From Rotaria socialis (Eukaryota > Rotifera > Eurotatoria > Philodinida > Philodinidae), in the NCBI GenBank assembly GCA_905331475.1, contig CAJNYU010004515.1:104739-168738 (forward strand): a stretch of 64,000 nt of DNA, given 5' to 3'. The notes under the pieces are model-generated. The model had not been told where the DNA came from and did not search any database. It saw only the letters and a program-made list of their open reading frames with translations. The translations under genes and the position numbers were made by a program. This document shows, piece by piece, positions 26,406 through 37,049 of this stretch; the first letter of the stretch is position 1; the number at the start of each line of letters is the position of its first letter.

Positions 26406-28270
26406 GAGTAGGAAAAAAAATATTTTAGATGAATGCACTTATAAATATATCCTGTAGAATCGGGTAGGTTCAATCAGTCATGTTTTTTCCCTCTATAACT
26501 TTTCTATTTTTACCGAATAACACATTTTTTAGCTACCGAAATAGGTAGAGCAAACATTTCTGTGCATAATCATGTGTTTATTATTCAAGCATAGATCTAC
26601 ACTTGTTTTCCCAGGATGATGTATCGAAAATTTGATTAGCTACACTGTGCGGACCAAATTGGATTCAATGAACTTTTGCTGAAACCTTTAAAATCGAATT
26701 TATAAGAGAAAAAAGCAAATCATTTGAAAACATATTTTGATTATCTTCCAAGGCAAATGCCAAAATATAATTCTGCACAGTTTTGAGTAATCATCATCAT
26801 GTACAAGTCCATTCTATTTTTACGTTAAATATCAACATTTACTTCGTCTCTCGCAGAAACAGATATTTTCACGTGGAAATCATTTTCTGTGTGACACTAT
26901 CAGTTTGTTTCGCTTCCTCTCTCTCACACACTTTATTTCGATTAGTAAACTACTCGCAACACGTTTAATAGTCAGATTGTACTTTTCATTCTTTCTTAAC
27001 CGCATCATATGACATAATTTTCTTTTCTGATCAAGCTACAAATAATTTACTGATTAGTTTTGTGAGAATGATACTGTTGGGTGACAATCAAAACGATGCT
27101 GAACATTATAAACAGTGTATAGTAAAAGAAAATACTATATATTATCTCACTGTCAAACAAAAAAGGATATATATTATGGTTTATCTGGTTGATTTTTATA
27201 TATGCGACTTGTACTTCAAATGATCTTACTGAAAAAGGAAGAAAGCTTTCTAGTTGACATTACCTATACTTTTCAAAATCTCGATGGATTTATCTTTACA
27301 GAAAGAGTGTTACGGATTGATGATTTGACGAAGAGATGAATTAAAATTATAGCTAAAGATGTTGAACCAAACGAGAAAAAATCATCAGATGCTTGTAAAA
27401 ATGAAGTCATTGATGAGTATGCTACATTTTTAGAAGTTTCAGCCAACGACCGATGACTCTTTTGTCGCTCCTTGAGGGTGTGGGTGTGAACGAAAACAAG
27501 ACACCCACACTATCACTCACACCATATTCGTTTCTTTTCTATTTTAGGTCGTGATGAACTCCATTATTGGTAAGTTATTATTAGAAGAGAGCTATTCAAG
27601 TATTTCATAAGCCATTCTAGGAGAGGAAAGACTGGCTGGCAAATTATTACTCTTAACTGCACGAAAGATCTTCGCTGAGCATTTTAGTTTCAACTTCAGT
27701 TACGATTATATCTCGATGATGAATGTCGACATCAATAATTTCATATAATCAGCAATCCGAAAGCGTAGTAACTTTTCTGTTTCTGAAGTTGATTGCTTTC
27801 AGACTTAATCTATATCGTAACCTTTCGAATATCTCAAGGATTGTTGTTCGTAACTTGATACTTCTCTTAATGGACAGATGTCTAGTTTCTTGACTTGACC
27901 TTTATTGAGTGTGTGATCCCTTGCGTATCACTTTTTGTAATAATTATATGATAGAGAAGAAATTCAACTCAGGATTATGATTGATTATTTTAGAAACAGA
28001 AGGGAATTGAGAAGTTGCTTTTGTAATACTAATGTTTCTTAAGACTACCAGTTTCTAATCAACAAAAAAGTTGATGCCTTGATGATTGCTACACTAAAAA
28101 CAAATTTATTTCAAATTCAACATAGAACTGATGTCAAAATTAATAAAACAATGTTTTTTTTTTATAGTATAATAGTTTTCAAATTATTTATTTGTTAAGA
28201 TTTAAGTTAAATTAATTATTAGTCAGAAATAGAAAACAAGCCTATTGCGACTAATACGTCCTTGAGTATT
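26406..28270. other. Gene-free stretch
   Basis: No gene was supported. At 27471-27525 GGTGTGGGTGTG is followed by ACACCCACAC, a short inverted pair containing TGTGGG, the motif known as the telomeric repeat of Adineta; it is not a tandem array. Confidence 0.4.
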
Positions 28271-28274
28271 ATAC

Positions 28275-28490
28275 TATTCCTTAAAATAGTTCAACGAGTT
28301 CTTCATCAACATCATCTCAATCTAATAGTATTATTGAATCAGCAGCAATCTATTCATCAGAGATGATATACGAACAATTCAAGAAATGTTTCCTGCAATT
28401 GATCGTCAAATTAATTATCGATTTATTAGATAAACACGGAGGAAATAAAGATCTTGTTGTTAGTCATCTTTTACAAAATAGTATCTCGTA
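28275..28490 (+). pseudogene. CUE-domain gene relic
   Basis: Two frames together show a CUE-like sequence. IQEMFPAIDRQ lies in one frame, and LLDKHGGNKDLVVSHLLQN in another, about 20 codons downstream, so at least one frameshift separates them. A Ser-rich stretch precedes it. CUE domains bind ubiquitin. No start codon or intact exon chain was found, so I read it as a decayed fragment of a host gene. Confidence 0.5.
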
Positions 28491-28599
28491 ATGTTTATAT
28501 TTTTTGTAATTTGAAAATAATCATATCTAGGTTATATTTGTGTATTATATGTAATTAGTTATTTGTAAAAATATTCATTTTAGATAAGATATCTCGAAT

Positions 28600-28912
28600 T
28601 TAAATAGCGCTTCAGTGCCAAAAGTAAGCCCAACTCTAAATGATTTTCAAATAATGCTGCGAGCTATTATTGGTTAGAATAGACAAGATCGAAGCAAACC
28701 GACAACTACCTATTGGTAAGCAAACTAATTGAAATTCGATATATGATTTTGAAACGTTTTTATTTTATTTTAATAGGATTCGTACTGATGTTTATGCACA
28801 AGGTTTCGTTGTATCACTACTTACGGCAGCAGCCACCTTTCAAGCAGTCAAAGGCACTTCAGAGCCACGTAATATTCATGGTTACGGTTTAAATTCTATT
28901 GGGTCATGGTAA
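28600..28912 (+). pseudogene. Possible HIG1-domain relic
   Basis: A piece reading IRTDVYAQGFVVSLLTAAATF resembles the second helix of HIG1 (hypoxia-induced/respirasome factor) domains. It follows an acceptor-like TTTTAATAG after an upstream stretch containing DRSKPTTTYW. In-frame stops interrupt the upstream part. It may belong with the CUE relic just before it or be a separate gene. Confidence 0.35.
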
Positions 28913-29371
28913 AACTCACCATGAAGCATCAGGAACCATTCAACATAATTCAAAATAAAATATAGTTTTATATTGAATTGAAACAATATATTAGCCAATA
29001 TCTTTTTTGTCGTTTCCTTAGATAATTGTACTTTTAATAAACTGATGTCGTTTGCAGATCATAAACAACATAAAATATATACCTTTTCAATCTATGTTAA
29101 TAAAAAGTAGGAGAAAGTCTTTCGTTGAAACAAATTCACCTACTATTTATTCTTGAACAAATCAATCATAAAGAGCAAAGTTTAATTCATAATATATCAT
29201 TTATGTAAACTAGAAATAAGTTTTTGTTGGTATTTTATAATCATTACAATATTTCACAACCTGTAGAATCAATGATAATATCACATCAGCAATAAATAAA
29301 CATCTATGAATACTATTTTTGATGAATTCTCTACAGAAAATTAGTCAGTATGCATTCATTTGAGGCTAACT
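28913..29371. other. Gene-free stretch
   Basis: AT-rich sequence with no supported feature. Confidence 0.4.
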
Positions 29372-29613
29372 CAAGAGGGGGGAAAAGTGTATTTCTGTAT
29401 TTCTTTATTTCTAAATATTTCTGAGTATTTCTACGCATTTCTATGTATTTTAATGGATTTCGATGGATTTCTGGATTTCTGGATTTCTGAAATACCTAGA
29501 AATACGTATTTCCACGTATTTCCACGTATTTCAGAAATCCATCGAAATCTATAGAAATCCATAGAAATACGTAGAAATACTCAGAAATACAGAAATACGC
29601 TTTTTCCCCCTTG
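29372..29613. mobile_element. Fold-back element built of GTATTTCT/AGAAATAC motifs
   Basis: The ends read CAAGAGGGGGGAAAAG and the complement of CAAGGGGGAAAAAGC. The left half is a run of TATTTCT-type units and the right half of AGAAATA-type units, so the whole 242 bp can fold back. The flanks GGCTAACT (29364-29371) and GACTAACC (29614-29621) agree at 6 of 8 bases, compatible with an old 8-bp duplication. Confidence 0.68.
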
Positions 29614-29621
29614 GACTAACC

Positions 29622-30501
29622 GGTCTGCGATAAAGCTACACGTGATTATCAGTATAATAAATGGCAAATGATATAGTCTATTAGAAAATTTAGCGATATT
29701 TCACGACAAATGAAAAACAGTTAGCCCTATCGACTTCCCAGAAGGTAGATAATATTTTGAAAAAATTTTCAGAAGATCTTTTACCGACTCATTAGAAACG
29801 ATCGAACTTCGTATAGAAAAAATTCCAACTATTTTCATCACAAAATAAAAGTAAATTAAAGACGGTCTTATTTTTATTGTTTTAAATTCATGTGCTATTA
29901 GAACGCTTGGGCGACCCTAAGTATTAGCCCTCTCTTGTGAAAATATAAACCTCCGTTCCAACTTATTTGTATGACTTTTTGTTTGACAAAGTATTATGTG
30001 CAAGTGTCATTGATCTGCAAATTGGTTTATCGGAATCTCTTGTTATATTAGATATCACAAAGTGTTGTATCTTAAAATATCTTTCGAAACAAAAAATTAT
30101 TTATATTACATTCTTTTTTGTTTTGTTTATTTGTATAAAGAAAAATATTGATCAGCTATAATAAAGACAATGATGTAAATGTTCATAGATTTTCTTCTAG
30201 ATAATAGCTATCAGACTGTATAGTTCTAAACTTCTTTTTTTTAACAATGACAAAATTACATCGAAGCACTTAAATATCGTTGTCGTTTTCCATTAGTGCA
30301 TACAGTTCTTTGGATAATTCTTGTTTTTTTTGTTTGAATTCTTCGTATCGTACTTGCTGTTGTTGATTTAATACAAACTCATTACCAAATTTATTCATTT
30401 GAAAGGTAATTCGCATGATTTCCAATGCTAGTTGATGTTTCTAGAATACATTATGCAAAATAAATTTTTCAAGATTAACAGCAAAATAAAAACCGAACTT
30501 T
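29622..30501. other. Gene-free stretch
   Basis: The ORF at 29967-30161 has no recognisable content. Around 30290-30430 a minus-strand reading is Gln/Glu-rich and could be an old exon scrap, but I cannot support it. Confidence 0.4.
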
Positions 30502-30789
30502 CCCAGGTTGATCAAAACGGACTCGTTTACGGTCTGTTTATCGACGGTAAACGATGTCAAAACGGTGTATTTACGACAGTAAATAGACCGTATTTGCCCG
30601 TAATACCTGGGGCAGTAATACGGCACCGTAAACGGGACTGAATTTTCATGGTTTACGGCTGTTTGTGCTCCGTACTCATGATAATACGGTCCGTATTACT
30701 GCGCCAGATATTACGGCAAACTTTCGCCCGTAAAATAGTCGTAAAGTAACCGTCAACGGCCGTATACGGACCGTACTGTTCGACCTGGG
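30502..30789. mobile_element. Mosaic ACGGT/ACCGT element with CCCAGG ends
   Basis: The terminal inverted repeats CCCAGGTTGATCAAAACGG and CCCAGGTCGAACAGTACGG match at 15 of 19 positions. The 288-bp interior is crowded with ACGG and CCGT in both orientations and is far richer in GC than its surroundings. Bases TT flank both ends, a possible 2-bp duplication. No ORF. Confidence 0.65.
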
Positions 30790-31438
30790 TTGTCACATGA
30801 AATAGCCATTAGGTTGTCGAAAAAAAAGAGTAGTTTGCTGCAAGGAAAATATTGTAACACTTCTTGGGCATTTATGAATGATGACTATTTATACGCTACA
30901 GTGATACGTCAAGCTTGACTAATATTCTTTGTTAATGAAAACAAAGAATTCACAGTATCAATGAAGGATAAAGAATGGAGGAAACAATATCATTGACATG
31001 TATCTATCAATCTAGCTACTCGTTGATCACTCGAAAAAGTGGACCGAAATATTAGTGTATCGTCTGACGATAAAAAGCATAGCGAGAAATTGCTATGGAT
31101 TATATTTTTTTCTTAGTTCGACAAAACTCAAAGTGATTTAATAAAACTTTCACAAAATTTCAATTTATCTTTTTTAATTTCAAATACCTTTGGCTTAATT
31201 TCGGATGAAAGGTCGCTTTGAAGATATAATGAATAAAATTCTGTTAAAGTATTTTGTTTGCAAAAACATTGAGTACAGATATCTTATTCTTATTAGATAG
31301 ATGTGTTTGAATAGATTTGATCAAGAAGAAGCATTTATATATTGTTTTTGCACTGATTTTCAATTGAATTTCATAGTCGAAAAAAATCATTCTACAATTT
31401 CTTTTCTTTTTTTTTATATCTGCTATTTTTTATATAGA
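30790..31438. other. Gene-free stretch before the BEN relic
   Basis: Nothing firm. It ends with a pyrimidine-rich tract and TATATAG acceptor directly before the ATG at 31439. Confidence 0.4.
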
Positions 31439-31856
31439 TGGACGTTGATATACAAGATGCTTTTGAAATATCCAATCGAAATCGTCAACTTTATTTAATA
31501 AAAAGAAAAGAAAAATGTCAACAATCTCGACTACATCATCAAGATTCTGAACTAATATCTTCACAATCGGCTTTATTATCTTTTTCTTCATCATTAGAAA
31601 CAAATAATCAGAGCATTTCTCTTCCATTAATTACCATTGACACTTCAAATGATGAAGATAATGTGATTTATAATAATATTAATGACTATTCTTAATCAAT
31701 TGAAAATAACAACAATAGTGGTGAATTTTCTATTATTAATTCAAGTGTTTTTTTAAAGGAATAACTGAAGAAAATGAATAACTTATTCTGTTCAAGTTCT
31801 TCATCCTTATATACGAACATATCTACGGATGTATTTTGTCAAAAAGGGGTTCATGT

Positions 31857-32448
31857 CAGAGATGGGCAAGTCAAAGGTTTTCCGGTCACAAGTCAAGTCA
31901 TTTATTGAGAACTTCAGGTCAAGTCGCAAGCTTAGTCGAAATTCCATTTCAGGTAATTTTTTTAAATGTTCTCCTTGTGAAAATATCACAATATCAAAAC
32001 TTTTATTCTTTACAAAAAAATAGTTCCTAACAAAGTTTTACAATAATAGAAAAAAAACTGAAATAAAGTATTGGCTCACAAATATCTCGACTAAAGTTCA
32101 CAAGCAGCAAGAAAAAAAGGGCACTAGCGTAAGTATAAGTAACAAAACATATTATGCAATATCATTATTACATTTTAGTAAGGTGAGTTGTTGAAGAGTC
32201 TTTCGTGACATTCGAACACGATGAGGACGAAACAGGAAGCCACTTTGAGAAAATGTTCTCTCTACTGCAGCTGATGTTGCTGGAATGCATAAATACTTCA
32301 CAGCTAGCTTACCCAATGTTTTGTATGAACGAGATAATGTTAGGTTTATAAGTCAAGTCATGAGTCACCATTGAAGTAAGTCAAGTCAAGTCATTGTTCA
32401 TTCAGAAAAACCTTCAAGTCATTTTTTGATTTGACTTGCCCATCTCTG
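31857..32448 (-). mobile_element. Internally deleted hAT transposon
   Basis: 592 bp with perfect 19-bp inverted ends CAGAGATGGGCAAGTCAAA. The flanks GTTCATGT (31849-31856) and ATTCATAT (32449-32456) agree at 6 of 8 bases. Near both ends short AAGTCAAGTC / GACTTGACTT repeats form subterminal clusters, as expected for transposase-binding sites. The middle keeps the C-terminal transposase coding end on the minus strand. Confidence 0.85.
32152..32352 (-). pseudogene. hAT transposase C-terminal dimerisation segment
   Basis: An open minus-strand stretch of about 66 codons reads LAVKYLCIPATSAAVERTFS, then R-P-H-R-V-R-M-S and a stop. The PATSAAxERxFS block and the arginines after it are diagnostic of the hATC dimerisation domain. 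The catalytic core is missing, so it cannot encode a working transposase alone. Confidence 0.82.
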
Positions 32449-33485
32449 ATTCATATGTTTCATGAATCTAGACTTTCTAAACCAGCATCGTAGATTTCTT
32501 AATTTAATTCATGATGCATTGTCAGTTCCGAATAATTTACCATCGGATATGGATGGATTATTACCAATGATTGAAATGAAAGAAAATCTATTTAAAAAAA
32601 GAAGAATTTGTCTTATTTTTACATTTGATATAGATGATGGCGAATGTTTTTGTCCTTCATGTCCAGAATCAAATGACACAAATATTGCTATTGTTTATAT
32701 GATTCAGATATTTGACATATACTTTCATTATTATTAAAATCAGTTTATGAAAATATTCAGCAATATAAAAAAGCAAATTCAAGAAGATAATGATACATCA
32801 GGCATTTATCTACACCAACAACAACAGCTACACATGAACCTGAATGTTATTTATGCAAAATCATCGAAACTAGTGAAAGTGAAATTGTTCATCGTTCAAG
32901 TATAAAGCGTATTTATAATAAATACAGCTGAAGTTATGGTTTATGGTCGTCGAATCGAGGTAATAATTGAATATCGAGGTTAGCCAAAGTTTTTCTAGAT
33001 GAAAAAAGTTTATTTTGGATCCATTCTTCATTTGAAAAATAAATTACTTTCTGGAAATTGATTGTATTAGATATTTTATTATTTGCTATCAAGGTACTCA
33101 TGAAGAATGTCAACGTGTATGGAAAAAAGTGAAGAAGCTCAAAAGTCGAAGAGTGAGTTAGCACAGGATTTTTAGAAAAGTTAATACTGAAATTTTTCAG
33201 ATTTTGATGAACCGGACAGTTCCGAAGGCAAAGATGTTAATGACGATGGACCACTGGATCTTCTGAAAAGTTTATCAAGTAGGTAAAGTCTTTTGAATTG
33301 TTAGAAAAAAATCATCTATTAAGTGTTATTGTTTTGAGCTTAGTCAGATGATTTTTACTCTTTATAGTCAATATGAATTTGTATTATTTAGCTAAATTTC
33401 TATAAAAAAAAGGCCTAGTATGAAAATACAAGTTATGGAAACAAATCAAGTTGCATGAAAATATTTTATTAATTCGCCTTTAAAG

Positions 33486-34770
33486 CTGGTATGCGATTCG
33501 ACCTATATTTCCTATATTTAGAAAAAATATCCTATTTTTGTCCTATATCTTTGAAAAATACCTATTTTTCCTATATTTTACTGAAAAAACTACGAAATTC
33601 ACAAAAATTGATGACTTTTGCTCATTTTTATTGGCAAAAAAGTATTTTGTGCATATGATAACAAATTTTGGACGCTTATCATATTATACTGACACCTATT
33701 TTCAAACTAGTATATTATTCTTTCTCTTTTCGCCTATTTAATGAACGGACTGAAAGATCATTTAATATCACCTACAAAAGGCAAAACAATTCTAAGGAAA
33801 AAATAACATCGAGCAACTCCTTATTCGCTATTTTCTGCCGTTTAGGTAGAATACACATATAAGTATAAAACATAGTAATATTATGTATGTTATGCATATT
33901 GATATGCAAAGATGAATGCGAATATATTTGTGTATAATATTTTAGTTTTATATTTTATAAAGTTCTTGTTTTTGCAAATTAAAAAAGCTGACTATAAATG
34001 CAGCAATTAAGTAATAAACTAGTATTTATCATTTCAGAAATATAATGCCCAAAAGTGTTACAAAGTTTAACGACAGTTGGCTACATCGAGAAGACGATAA
34101 CAAGAATCCAGTTAAAATATGGCTGACAATTGGTTCTAAGCCGACAACGTTTAGATGTAGTTTGTGCCGAACAAATGATCTTGATTGCGGAAATCAAGGT
34201 TGGCGAGCGGTCCAACAGCATTTGAACAATTTCAAGCATCAGCAAATATTTCAGGAATGGCAAAAAAACGTAAAATTTATTATTCCAACTCAAGTAACAA
34301 CTAGTTCAACTGATACATCTAATTCAACAGCAATTAATATTATAATTCAATGTGTTTGTTTGTATGTAATTAAGTTTTATTTGTATAAGTTAAATTTAAT
34401 TGTATGATATAGTACTTATTTTTATGTACTTGTTTTTTCAAAGTTTGTGATATACTTTATTGCTATTTATTGATTTGTGAAAAGTTTTATAAGTAAACTT
34501 CTTTATATAAATAATGATAGTTAAATCAATAACTTATGTTTTAAATCCAAGTAATAGCGTAAGCGCTCTAATTACAGTTCAGTTTTTACGAGCAACTTAA
34601 TTAAAACAATATTAGAACAAAGATATAAAAATAGCACTATACCAATTGGATAGAAATCCAATTAAAAAAATCCTATATTTGCGTCATTTTTTGGGGAAAA
34701 TCCTATATTTAGGCAACGTTGATCCTACCAGGTATACCTATCTTTTTAGAAAGTAGCAATCGGATGCCAG
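33486..34770 (+). mobile_element. hAT-type transposon with perfect 8-bp target duplication
   Basis: 1285 bp bounded by inverted ends CTGGTATGCGATT and CTGGCATCCGATT, flanked on both sides by identical CTTTAAAG (33478-33485 and 34771-34778). Near both ends CCTATATTT-type motifs recur. It encodes only a BED-like N-terminal protein and no visible DDE core, so it is probably non-autonomous. It sits within the decayed BEN gene. Confidence 0.85.
34045..34407 (+). CDS. BED-like zinc-finger protein of the hAT element
   Basis: 120 codons starting MPKSVTKFNDSWL. The motif FRCSLCRTNDLDC...HLNNFKHQ (C-x2-C, then H-x4-H) matches the BED-like fingers found at the N-terminus of animal hAT transposases, which bind element ends. 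The Ser/Thr-rich stretch after it leads into a hydrophobic, probably non-functional tail and a stop. It may be exon 1 of a transposase whose rest was deleted, or a stand-alone DNA-binding product. Confidence 0.6.
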   Translation: MPKSVTKFNDSWLHREDDNKNPVKIWLTIGSKPTTFRCSLCRTNDLDCGNQGWRAVQQHLNNFKHQQIFQEWQKNVKFIIPTQVTTSSTDTSNSTAINIIIQCVCLYVIKFYLYKLNLIV

Positions 34771-36435
34771 CTTTAAAGAGATTTTATAGTTTTGTATTAT
34801 CTTTATTGATCACCGACGAGTTTTCTCACTGATAATTGGCAAATTCTGTATTGCTGATATTCATTATATTTTTAGCTTCCAATATCCTACCAAAACCAAG
34901 CACATTATAACAAAAACGTTCTTCACTGGATTCAGTTGTAAAAGTCCATCATCGTTCTTTAGAATTTCATGCTGCAAAAAGAAAGAAAGTTGATGCGTGT
35001 CAAAAACATATGTAAAATATGTTGACTTTCTTGAATTGCTCTTTAGAAGTTAATCATTTTTATTTAGTAAATCTATTCTAAGGTTAATATTAGAGAGAAA
35101 ATTTTAAAAAATAGTCTAAAAAGCTCATACTAATAGAATCTTCATGAACTATACGATTTGGGTGTTCGTGAAAACATTTATTGTCGCACTGTGTATGAAG
35201 AATAAAATGATCATCTTTCTCCTTCAGTTTTTAGATGGTGAGTGTTCCAGTGATGAAGAAAATAATAATCAAATTCTAACACCTTCATCAAGTTTGAATA
35301 TTATACTTATTATGATTAAATTAATGTGTGATCGATTTTTTTTTGTAGCTTCTTCTCTCAACAATCACTTTGATATTCAATATAATTCAATTAGACAAGA
35401 AAATGAAAAGCAATTCGTTCGATTATCAAAAAAAAATCGATCGTAAACATCATATCGATACTGACTTTTTCGCATTCTTCTTGCTACTTGTTTGACATTT
35501 TTTTAAAATATTTTTGTTAGATGTACAAAGATTTAAATTTATCACATATTCGAGGAAAAACGATTGGTGATTATGCTCGACAAGTACTTCGTGCCATATT
35601 CTCACATGAAGAATTATTATCTTCAATATTGCCTCCAGGTGGTCAACAATTTATTCGAAAACCTTTGGATAGTGGAAGGTTCGAATTTCTTCATAGTATA
35701 TATAGTTTTAAGCTATTTGCAGATACTAGAGAAAGATTTGGATAGTGTTGTAACAGAGTTAATTAGTTAGTTTCTGAAAAATAGTTCTACATGAATTTCC
35801 TTCTGAAATTCAGACCATGAACATGTATAATAATTGAAAATTTTCTGAAACTTTCCTTAAAAAAACAACCATAGTTTTCGTTTTTGAATAATCATAGCGA
35901 AAGAAAAATTATTATTCCTTGGTATGGTTTGAAATCTTTTGTTCTACAGACTACAGCCGATTAATCATTTTAATTTTAGTTTTATATATAGCTAATCATG
36001 CATTACTGTGAAAAATTTTATGTTTCCGAATCTCAATTTCTGTTTAGATACTATGCGTGTTAAATATCGAATTTCTGCTGATCGTTACGACGAATTTTCT
36101 GGCAAATTAGTGCGATCAAAGCTAGTTGATTTTCTGGCGGATGAACGAAAGCGTGATCGTAAAAGTACCTCAACACAATCTTCAATATCTTTATCAGGAT
36201 CATAGTCCATCTATAAAAACTGCACTTATCTACTGAAGCATTCAAAGTAACAAGTTCGTCTTTTTTATTTTTGTTTTTGTTGAAACAAACTTTTAACGTG
36301 AAAAAATTGTCTTTCAAGCACTTTTTTGTTTTTGTGCAATAACATTTATTGCTATTGCGTGTGAAAACTATTTGAAAATAAACAGATGAACAAGATAAAC
36401 AAAACTAATGAAAACCGATATAATGATAGCAGATG

Positions 36436-36781
36436 CCCAGGAGAATGAATTCTAGCCTAGGATCCGATGAGTTCCGATCGGTTCCTATTTGAATCCGACG
36501 GAGCTCTTCGGAAGCCGCAAGGAAACTATCGGATTATCGTCGGATTCCTGGTTCCGGAATCGATATCGGATCCTAATATCAGAAACTAATAAAATCCGAC
36601 AGTAACCGTCAATCGGAACCGGAATGCTTCGGATTTCATTGGTTCCGACGATCGGATATCACTGGAAATACGACTGTCGGATCCGACATTGATTCCTCAA
36701 CCAGGAATCCAACGGAATTTCGTCGGATGGGAGGACCCCATAGAATCCGATGGGATTCGGTATCCGATTGATTCGCCTGGG
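36436..36781. mobile_element. Mosaic TCCGA/TCGGA element with CCCAGG ends
   Basis: The ends CCCAGGAGAATGAAT and CCCAGGCGAATCAAT match at 13 of 15 positions in inverted orientation. The 346-bp interior is packed with TCCGAT and ATCGGA in both directions. TG flanks both ends. Its termini and build resemble the 30502-30789 element, but the core motif differs. Confidence 0.65.
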
Positions 36782-37049
36782 TGACTCAGATATCCATGCT
36801 GTGAACAATATTCAATGTAGTTTTGGAACTTAATCAAGAACCTATCGGATCCTGAGGGTTTCAAAGTCTTCCGACTCTTGGATCCAACAGTCGGAAATCG
36901 GTGGATCCGATATCCGACAACTTCCTATCGGATTTCGAGACAAAAGATTCCAGCAATTTCCGATATGAATCCTGTCGGAAGTTACTGGATTCTCAGTCGG
37001 ATTTTAAAGGATTCCTACAGGGTCCGAGTCGGGGATTTCTTGTCCTGGG
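36782..37049. repeat. Second TCCGA/TCGGA block
   Basis: From about 36840 the same TCGGAT/ATCCGA motif is dense again and ends with GTCCTGGGA, another CCTGGG terminus. No matching left terminus was seen. It may be a truncated neighbour, or the true right end of a 614-bp element starting at 36436. The ORFs at 36878 and 36901 are by-products of the repeat. Confidence 0.55.

Larger units (their letters stand above)
31439..36205 (+). pseudogene. Decayed BEN-domain gene, split by DNA transposons
   Basis: Exon-like pieces lie in order on the plus strand. 31439-31695 is a polar Gln/Ser-rich start. 32462-32680 reads IHDALSVPNNLPS and a Cys cluster, FCPSCPES. Short pieces around 33190-33290 and 35230-35450 are acidic. 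35521-35715 reads GDYARQVLRAIFSHEELLSS with RKPLDSGRFEFL, a good BEN-domain match. 36050-36205 reads LVDFLADERKRDRK and a stop. BEN domains bind DNA and chromatin factors. The first piece has an in-frame stop, several pieces change frame, and hAT-type elements sit at 31857-32448 and 33486-34770. The 3' BEN exons look best kept. One gene or several relics cannot be settled here. Confidence 0.5.

Noticed and set aside
27471-27530. TGTGGG-like motifs as an interstitial telomere
   Set aside because: Only a couple of units in an inverted pair, not a tandem telomeric array.
30432-30641. Overlapping ORFs in the ACGGT element
   Set aside because: Translations follow the repeat motif on both strands; not coding.
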